A stretch of DNA of 64,000 bases from Tolypeutes matacus (lineage: Eukaryota > Chordata > Mammalia > Cingulata > Chlamyphoridae). Every line of letters begins with the position of its first letter. The first letter of the stretch is position 1. A model generated the notes under the pieces. It did not search any database. It saw only the letters and a list, made by a program, of their open reading frames with translations, and was not told the origin of the DNA. The DNA lies in NCBI GenBank assembly GCA_026826555.1, contig JAKSZT010000089.1, positions 875,437-939,436 of the forward strand. Reading direction: 5' to 3'. Below, piece after piece: positions 23,801-35,800 of this stretch. A program made the position numbers and the translations under genes.

Positions 23801-26800
23801 AGGGATTGAACCCAGGACCTCATACATGGGAAGCAGGCGCTCAGCCGCTGAGCTGCATCCACTGCCTCCTACTGCTTTTTACATTTAAGGGTCTCTACCC
23901 TTAAATGTAACCCTTTTTCTGCTCGTCTGATTAAAGTAGGTGGCGTGTGCCAGTGTCTCCGGCCACGCCAGGGTGCACAGTAAAAAGCTGGGCTTCCTCA
24001 CGCTGGCACTGCCCTGCCAGGGCCGGGGCAGGTGGCCTGCCCGTGAGGTCCCCACCCAGCGGTGGAGAGGAGAGGGTTGTGGGTGGCCATCGGGGCTGAG
24101 CTGGCCAGTGACGAGCGCCCTGGGGGCTCAGCCGGGGTGTCAGCTGCACCCCGGTGGGGGCTTCCTATTCTCCATCACGACTCTCTGCCCTCCACTCCCC
24201 CAGCCGGGGTCTGCCGGGCTCCCCATGTGAGGCCGTCCAGCAGCTCACGGCAGAGCTGTCCAGCAGTCCCGGGTCTGCTCTGTGGCTGGCGCCCCTTGGC
24301 GTGATGGTCTGTAGGTGCGTGGATTCAGGTGGGCTCTCGTTGCCCTGAGAAGGCGCTGGCCTCACCCCGAGCACGTCCCTGGGGGTGGGCACCGCCTTCT
24401 TCCGCTCTTGTTCCTGCCAGGCCCTGGTCAGGCAGTGTGGTGCTGGCCCCTGTCCGCCCCACTCCAGGGTGTGCCTCCCTTCTCGCTTCCTGCCTCGCCC
24501 TGGGCCCACCTGCGTCCCCCTGCTCTCCTGCAGGGTGTTGACTCGTGGCCTCGTCGGTCCTGGGAGCTCTCAGAAGCTGCTGAGCCTCTTCCCACCCGGG
24601 CCCCATTCCTGTGTCCAGGCAGCCAGTCTCCAGCTTCTTGGGGGTCTTTCTGGGGTGTTCTCTGCATAGACCAGCTGAGGTGTACGCGCGAAGCGTTTGA
24701 TTGTTTCCTAACAACGGGGAGCACGAGCATGCGGAGTGCGGTTCATGCCTGTGACACAGCGTGTGGCGCCCCGTGCGATGGCACTCGCCACCTTTTGCCG
24801 TTACCCCTGGGCGACAGTGTGTCTGCTTGTGCCCTGGCGGTTCTCGGGATGAGCTCCGAGCAGTTCCTGGGTCGAAGCGGGGCACGCTCAGTAGTGACCG
24901 GAATTCCCTGCAGCAGCCACAGCTCTCGGCCGTGCTACACCTGCCCCTGCTGTGAGACACGGCGGGCGCGTCGTCACGCCGCTGCCATTCGCTGAGGCCT
25001 GGTTCTGCCACCGCCGCGTGGGCAGGTGCGCCTCTGAGCCGCTCTCCGCCTTCCCCGGGAGCTTCGCCCGGCCCTGCTCCCCACCCCTGGTTTGCTGCCC
25101 CTGATCCCAGCTCCCCCTGTCCAGGTGGCCGCGAGGCCCACGGTGGACAGCCCCACACAGGTGCGAGCGCTCGGGCCCCTCCGGCTCGCCTGCGGGGCTG
25201 CTTCTCGCTGCGTTTGAGTCCCTCGTCCTGGCTGCGCCGGTCCCTCGGGGCTCAGAGCGGCTGGTTACGTCACAACCGTTGGTGACACGGTCCCGGGCCT
25301 GAGTTCTCCCCCTGGGCTTGTGGCCAGGACGGAGCCTGGACTGTAGGTAGGGCCCGCTCACTCGCCCGCCTGCGGGCTGCCGGGAGGGGCTCCTCTGAGC
25401 ACGGGTGCCTCGGGGGGTGCTGGTGCCTGTCCCCTGCCCCTGCCCCTGGCGGTCAGCGCCAGGCCGCCTTGCTTCTCCCTGAGGCTCTGGCCCCCCCTAG
25501 CCAGACCTGGCTGCCCTGGCCGGGGCAGGACCTGCCCCCAGAGCTGCTTCCTGCAGTCCCGTCGTCCCCCCCCACCCCCCAGCCGGCCCAGCCCTCCCCG
25601 CCCCAGCAGCCCCATTGTGCCCGGCAGGCGGGGCCGGCCCAGCCTCGGGCTCGAAGTTCTTGCCAGGCCCAGGCGCAGCGTCCTCGCCCCCTTTCACTTC
25701 TCTCTCTCCCAGTTTGGAAGTTGAAGACGATGCACCCCACTCAAGCCGGAGGAGGCCTGCCCCTTCCCCCCAGCGCTCGGCCTCGCCGCTGCCCCCTGGC
25801 GGACGCCGCCCGCCCTGCACGTCGGCGCCCAGGCCTGCCTGGGCTTGGGCTGCGCCGCGGTAGCTGGCTGCTGCGTCCTAGGACCCGGCCGCGGGCCGGT
25901 GCTGCAGGGGCCGTTTCCAGTTCCCCAGCGACCTTGCGTGTCTGCTGAACGTGCGCCCCAGGCCTAGCTGCAGGCTGCCGGGCCCTGCCCTGGGAAGGGA
26001 TCCTGTGGGGCAGGGCTGAGAGGCACCCCGAGGGGCTGCCGGCCTGGGGCAGGTGAGCCGCCTCCGGCTGCTGCTGCTGCTGCTGCGTAGGAGGGAAGTG
26101 AAAGCGGACTCCTACCTCGCTCCCGGCCTGGAGAAAAGCTTAATCTCTTGTCCTTCTGCTCACCGAAGGGGGGCACGGGCGGGAGGACAGCAGCCTCCGG
26201 CTTCTGCGGGGTGGGCCATGCTCCCGGGTTTACTGCCCCCCAGGGGTGAGAGGTGGGGCTGGCTTTTCCATCAGCATGGGGCGCCGGCAAGCCCGATGTG
26301 GTCTCAGCCCGTCTCCCCCAGCCAGGAGAATCTCTTTTCCAGGTTAGGGTCTGAGTTCTGGCTGCGCCCACTTGCTGACCTGGAGCGGCGGGGCCGCCTG
26401 GAGCCAGGGGATGCACGGGTGGGGACACCTGGGGGGCCCTAGTGGCCACAGCTCCACACTGCCCTTGGATGCCTTGGGGTGGGGGCTGCCCTGAGGAGTA
26501 GGCCCCCAAGCCCCCAGGTTGGGGCTGAGCCCACAGCCAGGTGGGCAGGTGTGGGCTGCGGCGGGTCAGGGGCCGTCCAGAGGATCTCCGGCCGCCGGCC
26601 AGTGCGAGGGAGGCTGGCGGTGGGGTGGGGTTGGCACGCAGTGGGCCCTGGCTGTCTCTGGGAGCCTGGGGGCAGGCACAGCTGGGTCCTGGCAGAGGGG
26701 ACCTGGGTGGGGTCTGGGTGCTGAGGCTGGGACAGGTTGGGTGAGAGGAGATTGGGGTGGCGGGGTGTCCCCAGGGCCCCAAGTGTACCCACCCCGGAGG

Positions 26801-29800
26801 CAGAGGCCAGGGATCTACCTGAGGTCGAGGGTGCTTTGCAGCCTGTGACCGGTTGCTTTCTCCCCACAGGCTGGAACCCCTTCCCCGAGGACGGCAGCAG
26901 TGGGAGGACTCCGGCGTGAAGATGAGTATGTGGAAGACAGCTCGGATGAGGAGGTGGGCTTGTGTGCTCCGTGCCACGTGGAGTGGGCAGGGGGGCGTTG
27001 GCTGCTGGCAGGTGCTCTGGGGAGGGGTCTGCGCCCAGCTGGCACAGAGGGCCTGTGCTTTGGTTTCCGAGGGCCACCCAGCTGCTGGGGACCGGCACGG
27101 GTGGTGGCCACGCCCTGAGCAGGATGGGAGCAGTGGCGTGGTCAGCCTCGCGTTGGACGCAGGGCCGCGTGGGCCGAGTGCCCCTCCCCGCGCCAGCCCC
27201 GCTGCGCCCTGACCCCGGCCGCGTGCCCGGAGCTGGCGGCCCGCGCACGGCTGCCCTTGCTGCCCGCCTGGGGAGGCCCCTGGCCTTTCCGGGCCGCCCT
27301 CCCCGCCGCAGGCCCCTCCCGCCGCTCTCTGGCAGCGGCTGCGCGCGCCTTGGCCGGCCGCCTGCCCCGGCTCTGCCGTGCGCTCGGAGCAGAGACAAAA
27401 CAAAATAAATTGGTTTCCTGGCCGTGCCGCGCGCTGGGCCCCCGCCCGCCTCCCCCCCCCCGGGCGTCCTGGCGGCGGCCACATCCTGGCGCTGCTCCTG
27501 GGCGTGCGGTGGGCGGGGGCGGGGGCGCTGGCGGCCCGGGCTGCCCTGCGGGGGCTGCTCGGTGGTGGGCAGCCCGCCGGGCCGGGAGGAAGCCGGCGGG
27601 GGCCGCAGGGGCTTCCTTGGCGATGACTATCCCATATGTGGGCCGCGAGGACGGCCCAGCCGCCCGCCCGCCCCGCCTCTGCCCGCGCAGCCGCCGGGCG
27701 GCCCGAGGGGGCGGCCGAGCTCAGCTTTCAGGGGCCAGGCCGGGACCGTGCAGATGCTTCCGCCTCCCCCGAGACGCCCGGGGGGCTCGGGCCTGCCTGC
27801 TGGAGGCGGCCATAGGGTCTGGGGGCCTCAAGGCGCGGGGTCTGCCTGGGCCGTGGGGCCAGGGACGAGGGTCGGGAGGCGTCTGGGCTCCAGTCATGGA
27901 GCGCGTAGCGCCCGCTGGGCTGCCCGCCCCTCCCCAGCCACGCTCGGGCCCTTCCCCCTTCCCGGGTGGCGGAGCCGCCGGCCCGGCCAGCACCCCGGGG
28001 CCGCTCTGGGGGCGGGGCAGGGCGCACTCTGGGGGCGGGGCAGGGCGCCTGCCGGCGGGGTTGGTCTGGGGCGTGGGGTCGGCCCAACGGCACAGCCCCC
28101 TCCTCCCAGGCTCGCCTCGGTGGTGGCCCAGGGGCCCAGGACCCCGGCTGTCCGCCGGGCCGCTCGGGCCGGGCACGGCCGCGTGGAAAGACAGACAGGC
28201 GCGGCGGGTGGGCCCGAGGTCGCTGTGGACCGGGTGTGGCGCACTGGGCCCCGGGGGGATGCGCCCCCTGGCCACCACCTGGCCTGGCCCTTCAGACTGC
28301 TGGCCTGCTGGGGACCCTGACCCGGTGGCGCCGAGTCTGATGAGCCCTTCCCCGCGGAGCGCTTGGACCCCCCAGTCCCCTTCCCCGGTTCGGGCCCAGA
28401 GCGGTGCAGGGGTCCCTGGGGCCAAGGCCGGCTGCGCCCCCTCCCCGCGCCCCGCCCCCCACGCCCCCCGCCTCACAGACGTGATCTCATCCTGGGAGGT
28501 GGGCCGGTGGGGGCGGAGCAGCCCCTCCTGCTCTGACGAGCGGCCGTGAGAAACTGAGGCTTCGGCTGGGGGAGGGCAGCCCCCCGCAGTGCGTTTTGTC
28601 CAGGAAGCCTGGCCAGGGCGAGGGGCTGCTGGCCCCCGTGAACTTGGCCAGGAGGGTAGAGGAGCCGCCCCTCCGGGACCCTGGGACTGAGTTGGCGGCG
28701 GCGGGTGGGGGGCTGGGACCGGTGGGGGGCTGGGCTGCCCCGGCCCCCCTGCCCGCCACCGCTGGCCCCGCGGGGCCCTGCTGGCCGCCGGCCTCCAGCG
28801 TCCGCGATCCCCTCTGCTCTCGCGCCAGGCGTCGTTAATGGCCTCTCCCAGCTACTGAGCCGGCAGCTGCCTCCCGTGCTGGCCGCCTGGCCGCCTCCCC
28901 CGCGTGGGGCGGCGGCGGCCCCGTGGCTGCAAAGCGCACTCGGGGTTCCGGGGGCGCAGGCGCTCAGGTGAACAGGCTGGAAGGCCGCCCCGTCCCCCCA
29001 CAGCCGCACCTCCAGCCTTGTCTGGCCCTTAGAGCCTGCCCGCCCCCCCCCTGCCCTGCTCGTGCTGCCCAGCGTATGTCCTGTCCTGTTTTCCGGGACT
29101 AGTCCGCGGCCTCCTCTGCTTTGGGGGCCGCTGTGAGGCGCCCAGGGCCATGGCGAGGGGCTGGGCCTGCTCCAGCCAGGCGGGTCTTGTGGGCAGCAGG
29201 GTGCTGGGACGGCTCCTGGGGGGCTCTGCCTGGGGCTGGGGACCCTGCAAGGGGAGTGGCGGAGAGTGGGGGCACCGGCTGGGCTGAGGGGATTTTCTAG
29301 GGGTGCCGGGGGTTCGGGTGGGGAATCTGAGATAGCCTAAGACACCGGGGCCCCAAACCTTAAAGCGTTGTGTCCGTCTGTCTGAAGACGGTCTGAGGGG
29401 TCCAGCCTTCGGGCAGGCTGGGGGGCAGAGTGGAGAGCGGCGGCTGGACTCGGGTGGGGGCCACAGCCTTGCCCCTGCCTCTTGCGGGGTCGGCCCCTGA
29501 ACAGGATGCCCTTGGGGCCCTGGGGCAGGTGGGGACAGGCCCTCAGGCTGCGGGAGCAGGGCCGCCTCCGTGTCACCCACGCCGCAGACCCCTCCCAGCC
29601 ACTGAGGCGCCTCTGCAGGCGTGAGCAGGGCCGGGGGTTCCACCCACACGTGTGGGCCTCTGGCCGGTTTTGTGCCTGGGGGGCAGGAAGAGGCCGAGCA
29701 GAACCTGGTCCTCTCTCCTTTGGTTCGGCTCCGATCCTGCTAGAACCTTCTGCATGGTGAAATGCAGCAGGTGAGCCAGGGGCAGCGCATCCTGCGCCTC

Positions 29801-32800
29801 CCCCTGGCTGGCTGGCCCCAAGCAGTTTGACAGAGATAGCACCCTCCTCCCCGTGCAGGGGGGGTGCACAGGAAGGCCGTGGGGCGCAGGAGACAGAGCC
29901 TCGCGCGGGGGCTGGGGAAGAACACTGCGGCATTGTAACCGGAGAGGGGCCGGAGGGAAGCGAGAGCGCCCGGGCGGGGGCGGCGGACCCCGCGGTCCCC
30001 GGGGACAGGTGGGGAGCGGCGGAACGAGGAGAGAGTGAGGGATTCCAGAGGTGGGCCGGCTTCCTCTCCGGCAGACAGACACGGGGGGCGGGCGGCCGGC
30101 CAGGTACCTGCACTTCCAGTCTGCGCCCTGACAGCTGCAGCCACTTTGGGGAGGGGGAGGGGGAGGGGAGGGGAGGGGAGGGGAGGGGAGGGGGAGGGGC
30201 GGCGCCTCGAGAGCCGAAGAGGCCCGCAAGCCCCACGCTGCTGCCGGTGTCCGCCGCGGCCTGGGGTGGGGGTCCCTGCCAGCCCCATCCCGGCCCCGGG
30301 GTCAGAGCTGCCCGCCCCGCGCCGGGCCTGACCTGCGGGGTCCTTGCCGCCCTCCCGTGGGGACGCACGTGTTTCCTGGCAGCCCGCAGGTGCTGAGCGG
30401 GTGGGGGCGGCGGCCTGGCGCGGGGCGGCTGTGATGGATCATGTGGCGCGGCCGGCAGCTCGTTCCCCAGCGCGGGGACGGGAGCTGACAGCTTCCAGCC
30501 TGCTTGGCCTGCGCGCGGGGCCGGTGGGCCGCGGCCCCCCCCCCCGCCTCCCCCCCCCCCCTCCCCCCCCCCCCCCCCCCCCCCCCCCCGCTGCCCCGGA
30601 CTCTGGCGGAGGGTGAAGCCTGCGCCCTGGGAGGACTCTTGTGGGGGGCAGTGGGCCGGGGGCCCCCATGCCCCGGGCTTGGTTTGAATTTCTGGAGCGG
30701 AGCAGTGGACGGGGACGGGGCGGCCCCTCCCGCGGGCGGGCGGGAGCTCGGCCCTGCTACCGGCACTCGCTGGGAGCGGCTGGGCCGGCTGCCCAGGCCC
30801 CAGGCCGCCAAGCTGCAGCCGCTGCAGGAGTCGCCGGCGGGAGCCATGGACGGCTTGGTGGGCCCTGGGCCCTGAGGGGTGGGAGGCGCGTGCCCTGCAC
30901 CCCTGCTGTGGGGGGACTGTGGCCGGCCTGACCGGGCGTCACTTGGTCGAGACTTCCGGCTCTGCCCGACTCCCCCCCCCCCCGGGTCCGCACACCAGTC
31001 TTGAGGACGGCGGCTGCGTTCCGGCCGGACAGCTGGTTCACTGCCTGCCATCACCCAGCCCACCTCCCCCTGCCCCAACCCCTCCCACCTGCCTCCGGCC
31101 GATTGGCCGTGCCGGTGCTTCTGGAACCTGAGGCCTCTGTCCCACACTGCCCACCGCTGCCCTCCCAGGTGGCAGGTGGCCCGGCGCTGTGCCGCTTGCC
31201 TACTCAGAAGGGGCTCCGTGACACCCCCGCGCTCCCCCTGGGCCTCGAGGGGCTGCTGGCTGCCCTCTGGGTCTGTGTGGAGGCCCTGGCCACAACCCCC
31301 CACCCTGGCTTCTACGGAGTTGGGGCGCCCTCTTCCCCTTTCTCCGGGCACGTGTGGGCTGCTGCGGGATTGAGGACAGGAAGCGTGGAACCCGCCTGGG
31401 TGCCTCTTGCCTGGCTGCGTTCCTATCAGAGGCGGCACGGCTCCTCCAGCCACGCTCGGGTGCTTGCAGCCCACCTGTCCAGGCAGAGGGGCAGCTCCAG
31501 CCCACCTGCGCTGCGGGGTGCCCACGGGGTCCTCCCCAAGCCTGGCTGCGGTGCGTGCGGGGTCGGCTCTCCCCACGCCATCTAGGCTGCGCCGAGCTCG
31601 GCGCTCTGGAGGGCACCCGGGGGGTCTGCGTGGGGCGGGGCCCGCAAGCACCCAGGAGCTGCTGCCACTGACCTGGAGTTGTCACCTGCAAGGCTTAAAG
31701 CCGGCCAGCCGTGCACAGCACGTGGGGGGGGGGCAGGTCCCTCCCGTGTGGACAGTGGCGGGCAGGCACTGAGGGGCTGGGGGCTTCCTCCCCACTGTGG
31801 GCCGTGCAGGCTTTGAGAGGGCCGAGAGGGCCGTCACCTAGGCCTGCCTCCCCGCGCCCCGGTGGCAGGGGCAGAGGTGCCCTGTACCTCGGACCTTCCT
31901 CTGCCTGTGGGCGCCGCGTGAAGGAAGGGGGGTTGGGGCTGGGCTGCGCCCCTGCTGGCGGCTGACTTTTCCCTGCCCCCCCCCTCTGCTGGTTCTCCCC
32001 CCACTGCAGTCCCCGAGCGAGCCAAGCCTGGGTCTCCCGAGGGCCACCCCTGTCCTGGAAGGCCCCTCTCACAGCTATGGTGCCTCCAGCCCTGGGGGGC
32101 GGCCTGAGGAGGCAGCTCCTGTCCCCAGAACACACCCTGCCTCAGTTTAGACTTCAAGAGGATCCTAGGTTTCTGTGTTGGGAAGATACTGTTTTGTTTT
32201 TAATTATACAAAATGTCCAGACTTTATATTATCATATCAAAGAGATGAAACGCCAGCCCGAGGTCCCCAGAAGAAACCGAGGCAGGGCAGTCCCAGCGGG
32301 CCTGGGTGGGTGCCGGGGCGTAAGCGAGCCCTGCTGCCACCCAGCTGCGTGTCCGGCCGCACTCGCCAGCCAGGGCCGGGGCCGGCCCGGGGCTGCTCCC
32401 GCTGCCAGCAGCCTGTGGGCGCTCCTGGGCCCGGGGCAGCAGGTACTTCTGTCCCTGGTCAGGTTCGTGGGGGGCCCTCCTGGGCTCTGCTCCCTAGCGC
32501 CGTCCGCTCCTGGCTGGCGTGGCCTCCTAGCTGCGGATCGCCGTTTTTCTGTCCCGGTCTTTGCTCTGTGTGTGTTGGGGGAGGGGGACAGGGGTCAGGG
32601 CAGGGCTGTCACACGCCATCTCTGCGGTCCCCCTGCCCAAGCTGCTCTCCACTCTTGGCACTTGGTGCCCTCTGTGGTGGCAGGCACAGAAGCACCCCCC
32701 TTCTGGGCTTGCCCCGGCTTTCTCGGCCCAGCGTGGGGAGGGGAGCACACTGCTTCACAGCCGAAATTGTAAAATTAAATTTCCCAGATGTTCGGGCCCC

Positions 32801-35800
32801 AGGAGCTCACGCTCGTGCTGTCTGGAGAGGAAGTGGGGATTGGGAAAGCCGGTGCTGTACTTTCTCCCCGCTCACCCTGCTTTCCGGTGCCCCTAAGTGC
32901 TGCAGGGCTGTAAATCTCAGGCCCAGCCCCCCATGCTCTCCCACCAGCCTCCGCCAGCCCAGGCAGCGCTGCTCCTGGAGCCGGATTGCGCCTCGTGGGG
33001 CCGGGGAGGCAGTGGTGAGCGTGAGGGACGGCAGGTGCCAGGAGCTGGGGGGGCGAACAGCCTGGGGCTCTTGCTCACTGCCTGCCCCCAGCGTCTTCAG
33101 GTGGGCGCATCTGCCCTGCCTCGCCCCAGGGCCCCGCCAGGCCTCCGGCCTCCTGCTCCTGGGGCCCAGCCCCTGCTGCCCCACCTCCCGCAGCTGCTCC
33201 GTGCCTGGGGCCCCAGCCCCCGCCCTGGCCGCGCTGCCCCCTGGCCGCGCTGCCCCCTGGCCCAGGCTCACCAGCTTCCTCTGGTTGCTGAGGCAGAAGG
33301 TGCAGATCTGCTTGGGCTGCGCGTTCTCGCCGTCCCGGGCCGGCGGCGGCGGCGGGCTCCCGGCGCGCGCCGGGTGGTAGAAGGCGGGCCCCGAGTGGCA
33401 CGGCTGCCCGTCGCCGCAGGCCTCGCCCACCAGCAGCACGTTGCCCAGGTGCGAGATGTAGCTGGAGGCCAGGCGCAGCGTCTCGATCTTGGAGAGCTTG
33501 CGGTCGGCCGGCTCGGTGGGGATGAGCGTGCGCAGCGCCGTGAAGGCCGTGTTCACGCTGTTGGTGCGGTCCCGCTCGCGCGCGTTGGCCGTGTGCCGCT
33601 GCCGGGGCTCCCGGCCCGGCCGCCCCCCGGCCCCCGCGCCGGCCCCCGCGCGNNNNNNNNNNNNNNNNNNNNNNNNNNNNNNNNNNNNNNNNNNNNNNNN
33701 NNNNNNNNNNNNNNNNNNNNNNNNNNNNNNNNNNNNNNNNNNNNNNNNNNNNNNNNNNNNNNNNNNNNNNNNNNNNNNNNNNNNNNNNNNNNNNNNNNNN
33801 NNNNNNNNNNNNNNNNNNNNNNNNNNNNNNNNNNNNNNNNNNNNNNNNNNNNNNNNNNNNNNNNNNNNNNNNNNNNNNNNNNNNNNNNNNNNNNNNNNNN
33901 NNNNNNNNNNNNNNNNNNNNNNNNNNNNNNNNNNNNNNNNNNNNNNNNNNNNNNNNNNNNNNNNNNNNNNNNNNNNNNNNNNNNNNNNNNNNNNNNNNNN
34001 NNNNNNNNNNNNNNNNNNNNNNNNNNNNNNNNNNNNNNNNNNNNNNNNNNNNGGGAGGCCCCGAGCCGCGGCCGCCGTCCCGCCGCCCTCGCCCGCCTCT
34101 GGGGGAAGTGGGGCCCCGGGGGTGGCGCTGGGCCCCGGGGGCCCGCCGCGCCACCCCCACCCCCCTTCCCCGTTCCCCGTCAGCAGAGGGGGCGAGGCCG
34201 GGCGGCACCGGGCCCCGTCTCGCCCGTGTCCGTCTGCCCGTCCCACGTGCCCTCCGGCCTTCTGTGCGGGGAGGGGACACCGGGCAGACGTGCTGCTGCT
34301 GCTGCGCTCGCGCGCGGGGCGCTGCCCCTGCACCTGCCCCCCCCGCCCCCCCCCCGCTGGCTGCTCCTCCTGCCCCGCTTCGCTTGCGGGGATCCCTCCC
34401 GGCCTGCGGGCCCTGAGTGCAGACGTGCCTGGTCCCGAGAGTCCTGTGCGCTTGAGGGCGGGTGCTGTGGGAGACGGGCGGGGCTCGGGGTCCTGTGCCG
34501 TCAGCTGGGGCAGACTTGGGCTCCAGGCGCGCCCAGACCCCCGGCCCCTCCCCCACGTGGCTACTGTTGCAGGAAGTGGTCCCTGGCCAAGCGGCCGCCT
34601 GGGCAGCGGCCTTGGGCTGGGCGGGGTGCGGCGGTGGCTGGCAGGGGCTGCGGCCAGGAATGTGGCCAGGAACGTGGTGCTGTGCCCCGGGGGGTGGGGC
34701 TCCTGGGGCAGGACCTGGGGGACTTTTGGGGGGAGGGATGCTGCTGACACCTGCTTGGCCAAGGAGCAGCGGCTCCCTCCGGTGTGGGTGGGTGAGTAGG
34801 GGCTTCCCTCAGCCCCTGCCCCGGGGCCGCCCACGTCTGCCTAAGGACCCGGCCAGGGAGGGCGCCCACGGCGATGAGGTCACCGCTGTCTGTGGCTGCC
34901 TGCAGCCCTGGCCAAGCAGCCCTGGGGGGGGCTGGCACCTCTTCAGTGGAAAATGTGAAGGTGCAGCCCGGCGCCTCCGAGGACGGGTGGGAGCAGCACC
35001 GGCGGCCATGCCACGTCACGCCCCAGGGCCGGGAGCGGGCATGGTGGGGCGTCCAGTGGCCTGAGGCTCCAGCCCGTGAGCGCCCTCTTCTGTAGCTCCA
35101 GGGTGGCTGGGGGGGGGATGGGTGCGGGGGCACCACACTGATGCGGGAAGGTGCCCCCCAGGACATCCGGAACACACTGGGCAACGTGCCGCTGGAGTGG
35201 TACGAAGACTTCCCGCATGTCGGCTACGACCTGGACGGCAGGCGCATCTACAAGCCCCTGCGCAGCCGAGATGAGCTCGACCAGTTTCTGGACAAAATGG
35301 ACGACCCCGGTTACTGGTGGGCAGGTCGTCGGGGGTGGGGGTGGGTGGGCGGGCGACGGGGACCGGGACCCTGGGGCTGGGCGTGATGCACTGGTCCACA
35401 GGTGCACTGTGCAGGACCGGGCAACGGGGCGGGACGTGCGGCTGACGGAGGAGCAGGTGGCCCTGGTGCGGCGGCTGCAGAGGGGCCAGTTTGGGGATGT
35501 GAACTTCGACCCTTACGAGGTGCGTGGCAGGGTGGCTGGCCCGGGGGCCGGGGTGCGCCTGGGAGGGGCGGGCCCGCATGTGTGCTCGTCCCCAGCCTGC
35601 CGTGGACTTCTTCAGCGGGGACCTCATGCTTCACCCGGTGACCAACCGCCCGGCTGACAAGCGCAGCTTCATCCCGTCGCTGTTGGAGAAGGAGAAGGTG
35701 CGCCCCGTGCCCCATCGCGGCTGCCACCCCCCAGTGCCCGCGCGGCCCCCTTGCCTGTGCCCTGAGGCCCTGTCGTGCGCAGGTCTCCCGGATGGTGCAC

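Larger units (their letters stand above)
23013..26869 (+). other. BOP1 intron 2
   Basis: It is GC-rich intronic sequence with two old SINE fragments at its left side (listed separately). Long open frames here, such as the 506-codon minus frame at 25964-27484, reflect low stop density in GC-rich DNA. No gene is seen. Confidence 0.7.
26954..35161 (+). other. BOP1 intron 3 (8.2 kb), host of SCX
   Basis: It is very GC- and CpG-rich and almost free of interspersed repeats. SCX occupies 32.2-34.1 kb on the other strand. Other readable structure: a 22-bp tandem duplication at 28004-28048, a GGGGA-type purine tract at 30148-30200 and a C-rich tract at 30534-30589. Shortage of SINEs and L1s compared with the flanks fits a regulatory domain around a developmental gene. 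No additional exon is supported. Confidence 0.75.

Noticed and set aside
25964..27484. 506-codon minus-strand open frame in BOP1 introns 2-3
   Set aside because: It is proline/arginine/glycine-rich, overlaps BOP1 exon 3, has no recognisable domain, and lies in CpG-rich DNA where stop codons are rare.
27257..28549. 430-codon plus-strand open frame in BOP1 intron 3
   Set aside because: Competing frames on both strands are equally open and there is no domain or splice support.
30302..31651. 449-codon minus-strand open frame in BOP1 intron 3
   Set aside because: It runs through the poly-C tract as poly-glycine and has biased composition with no homology. It is a GC-content artefact.
32807..34834. 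Very long open frames (up to 675 codons) across the SCX region
   Set aside because: They stay open only because the 400 N are translated as X and the DNA is GC-rich. Only the scleraxis frame shows family similarity and splice sites.
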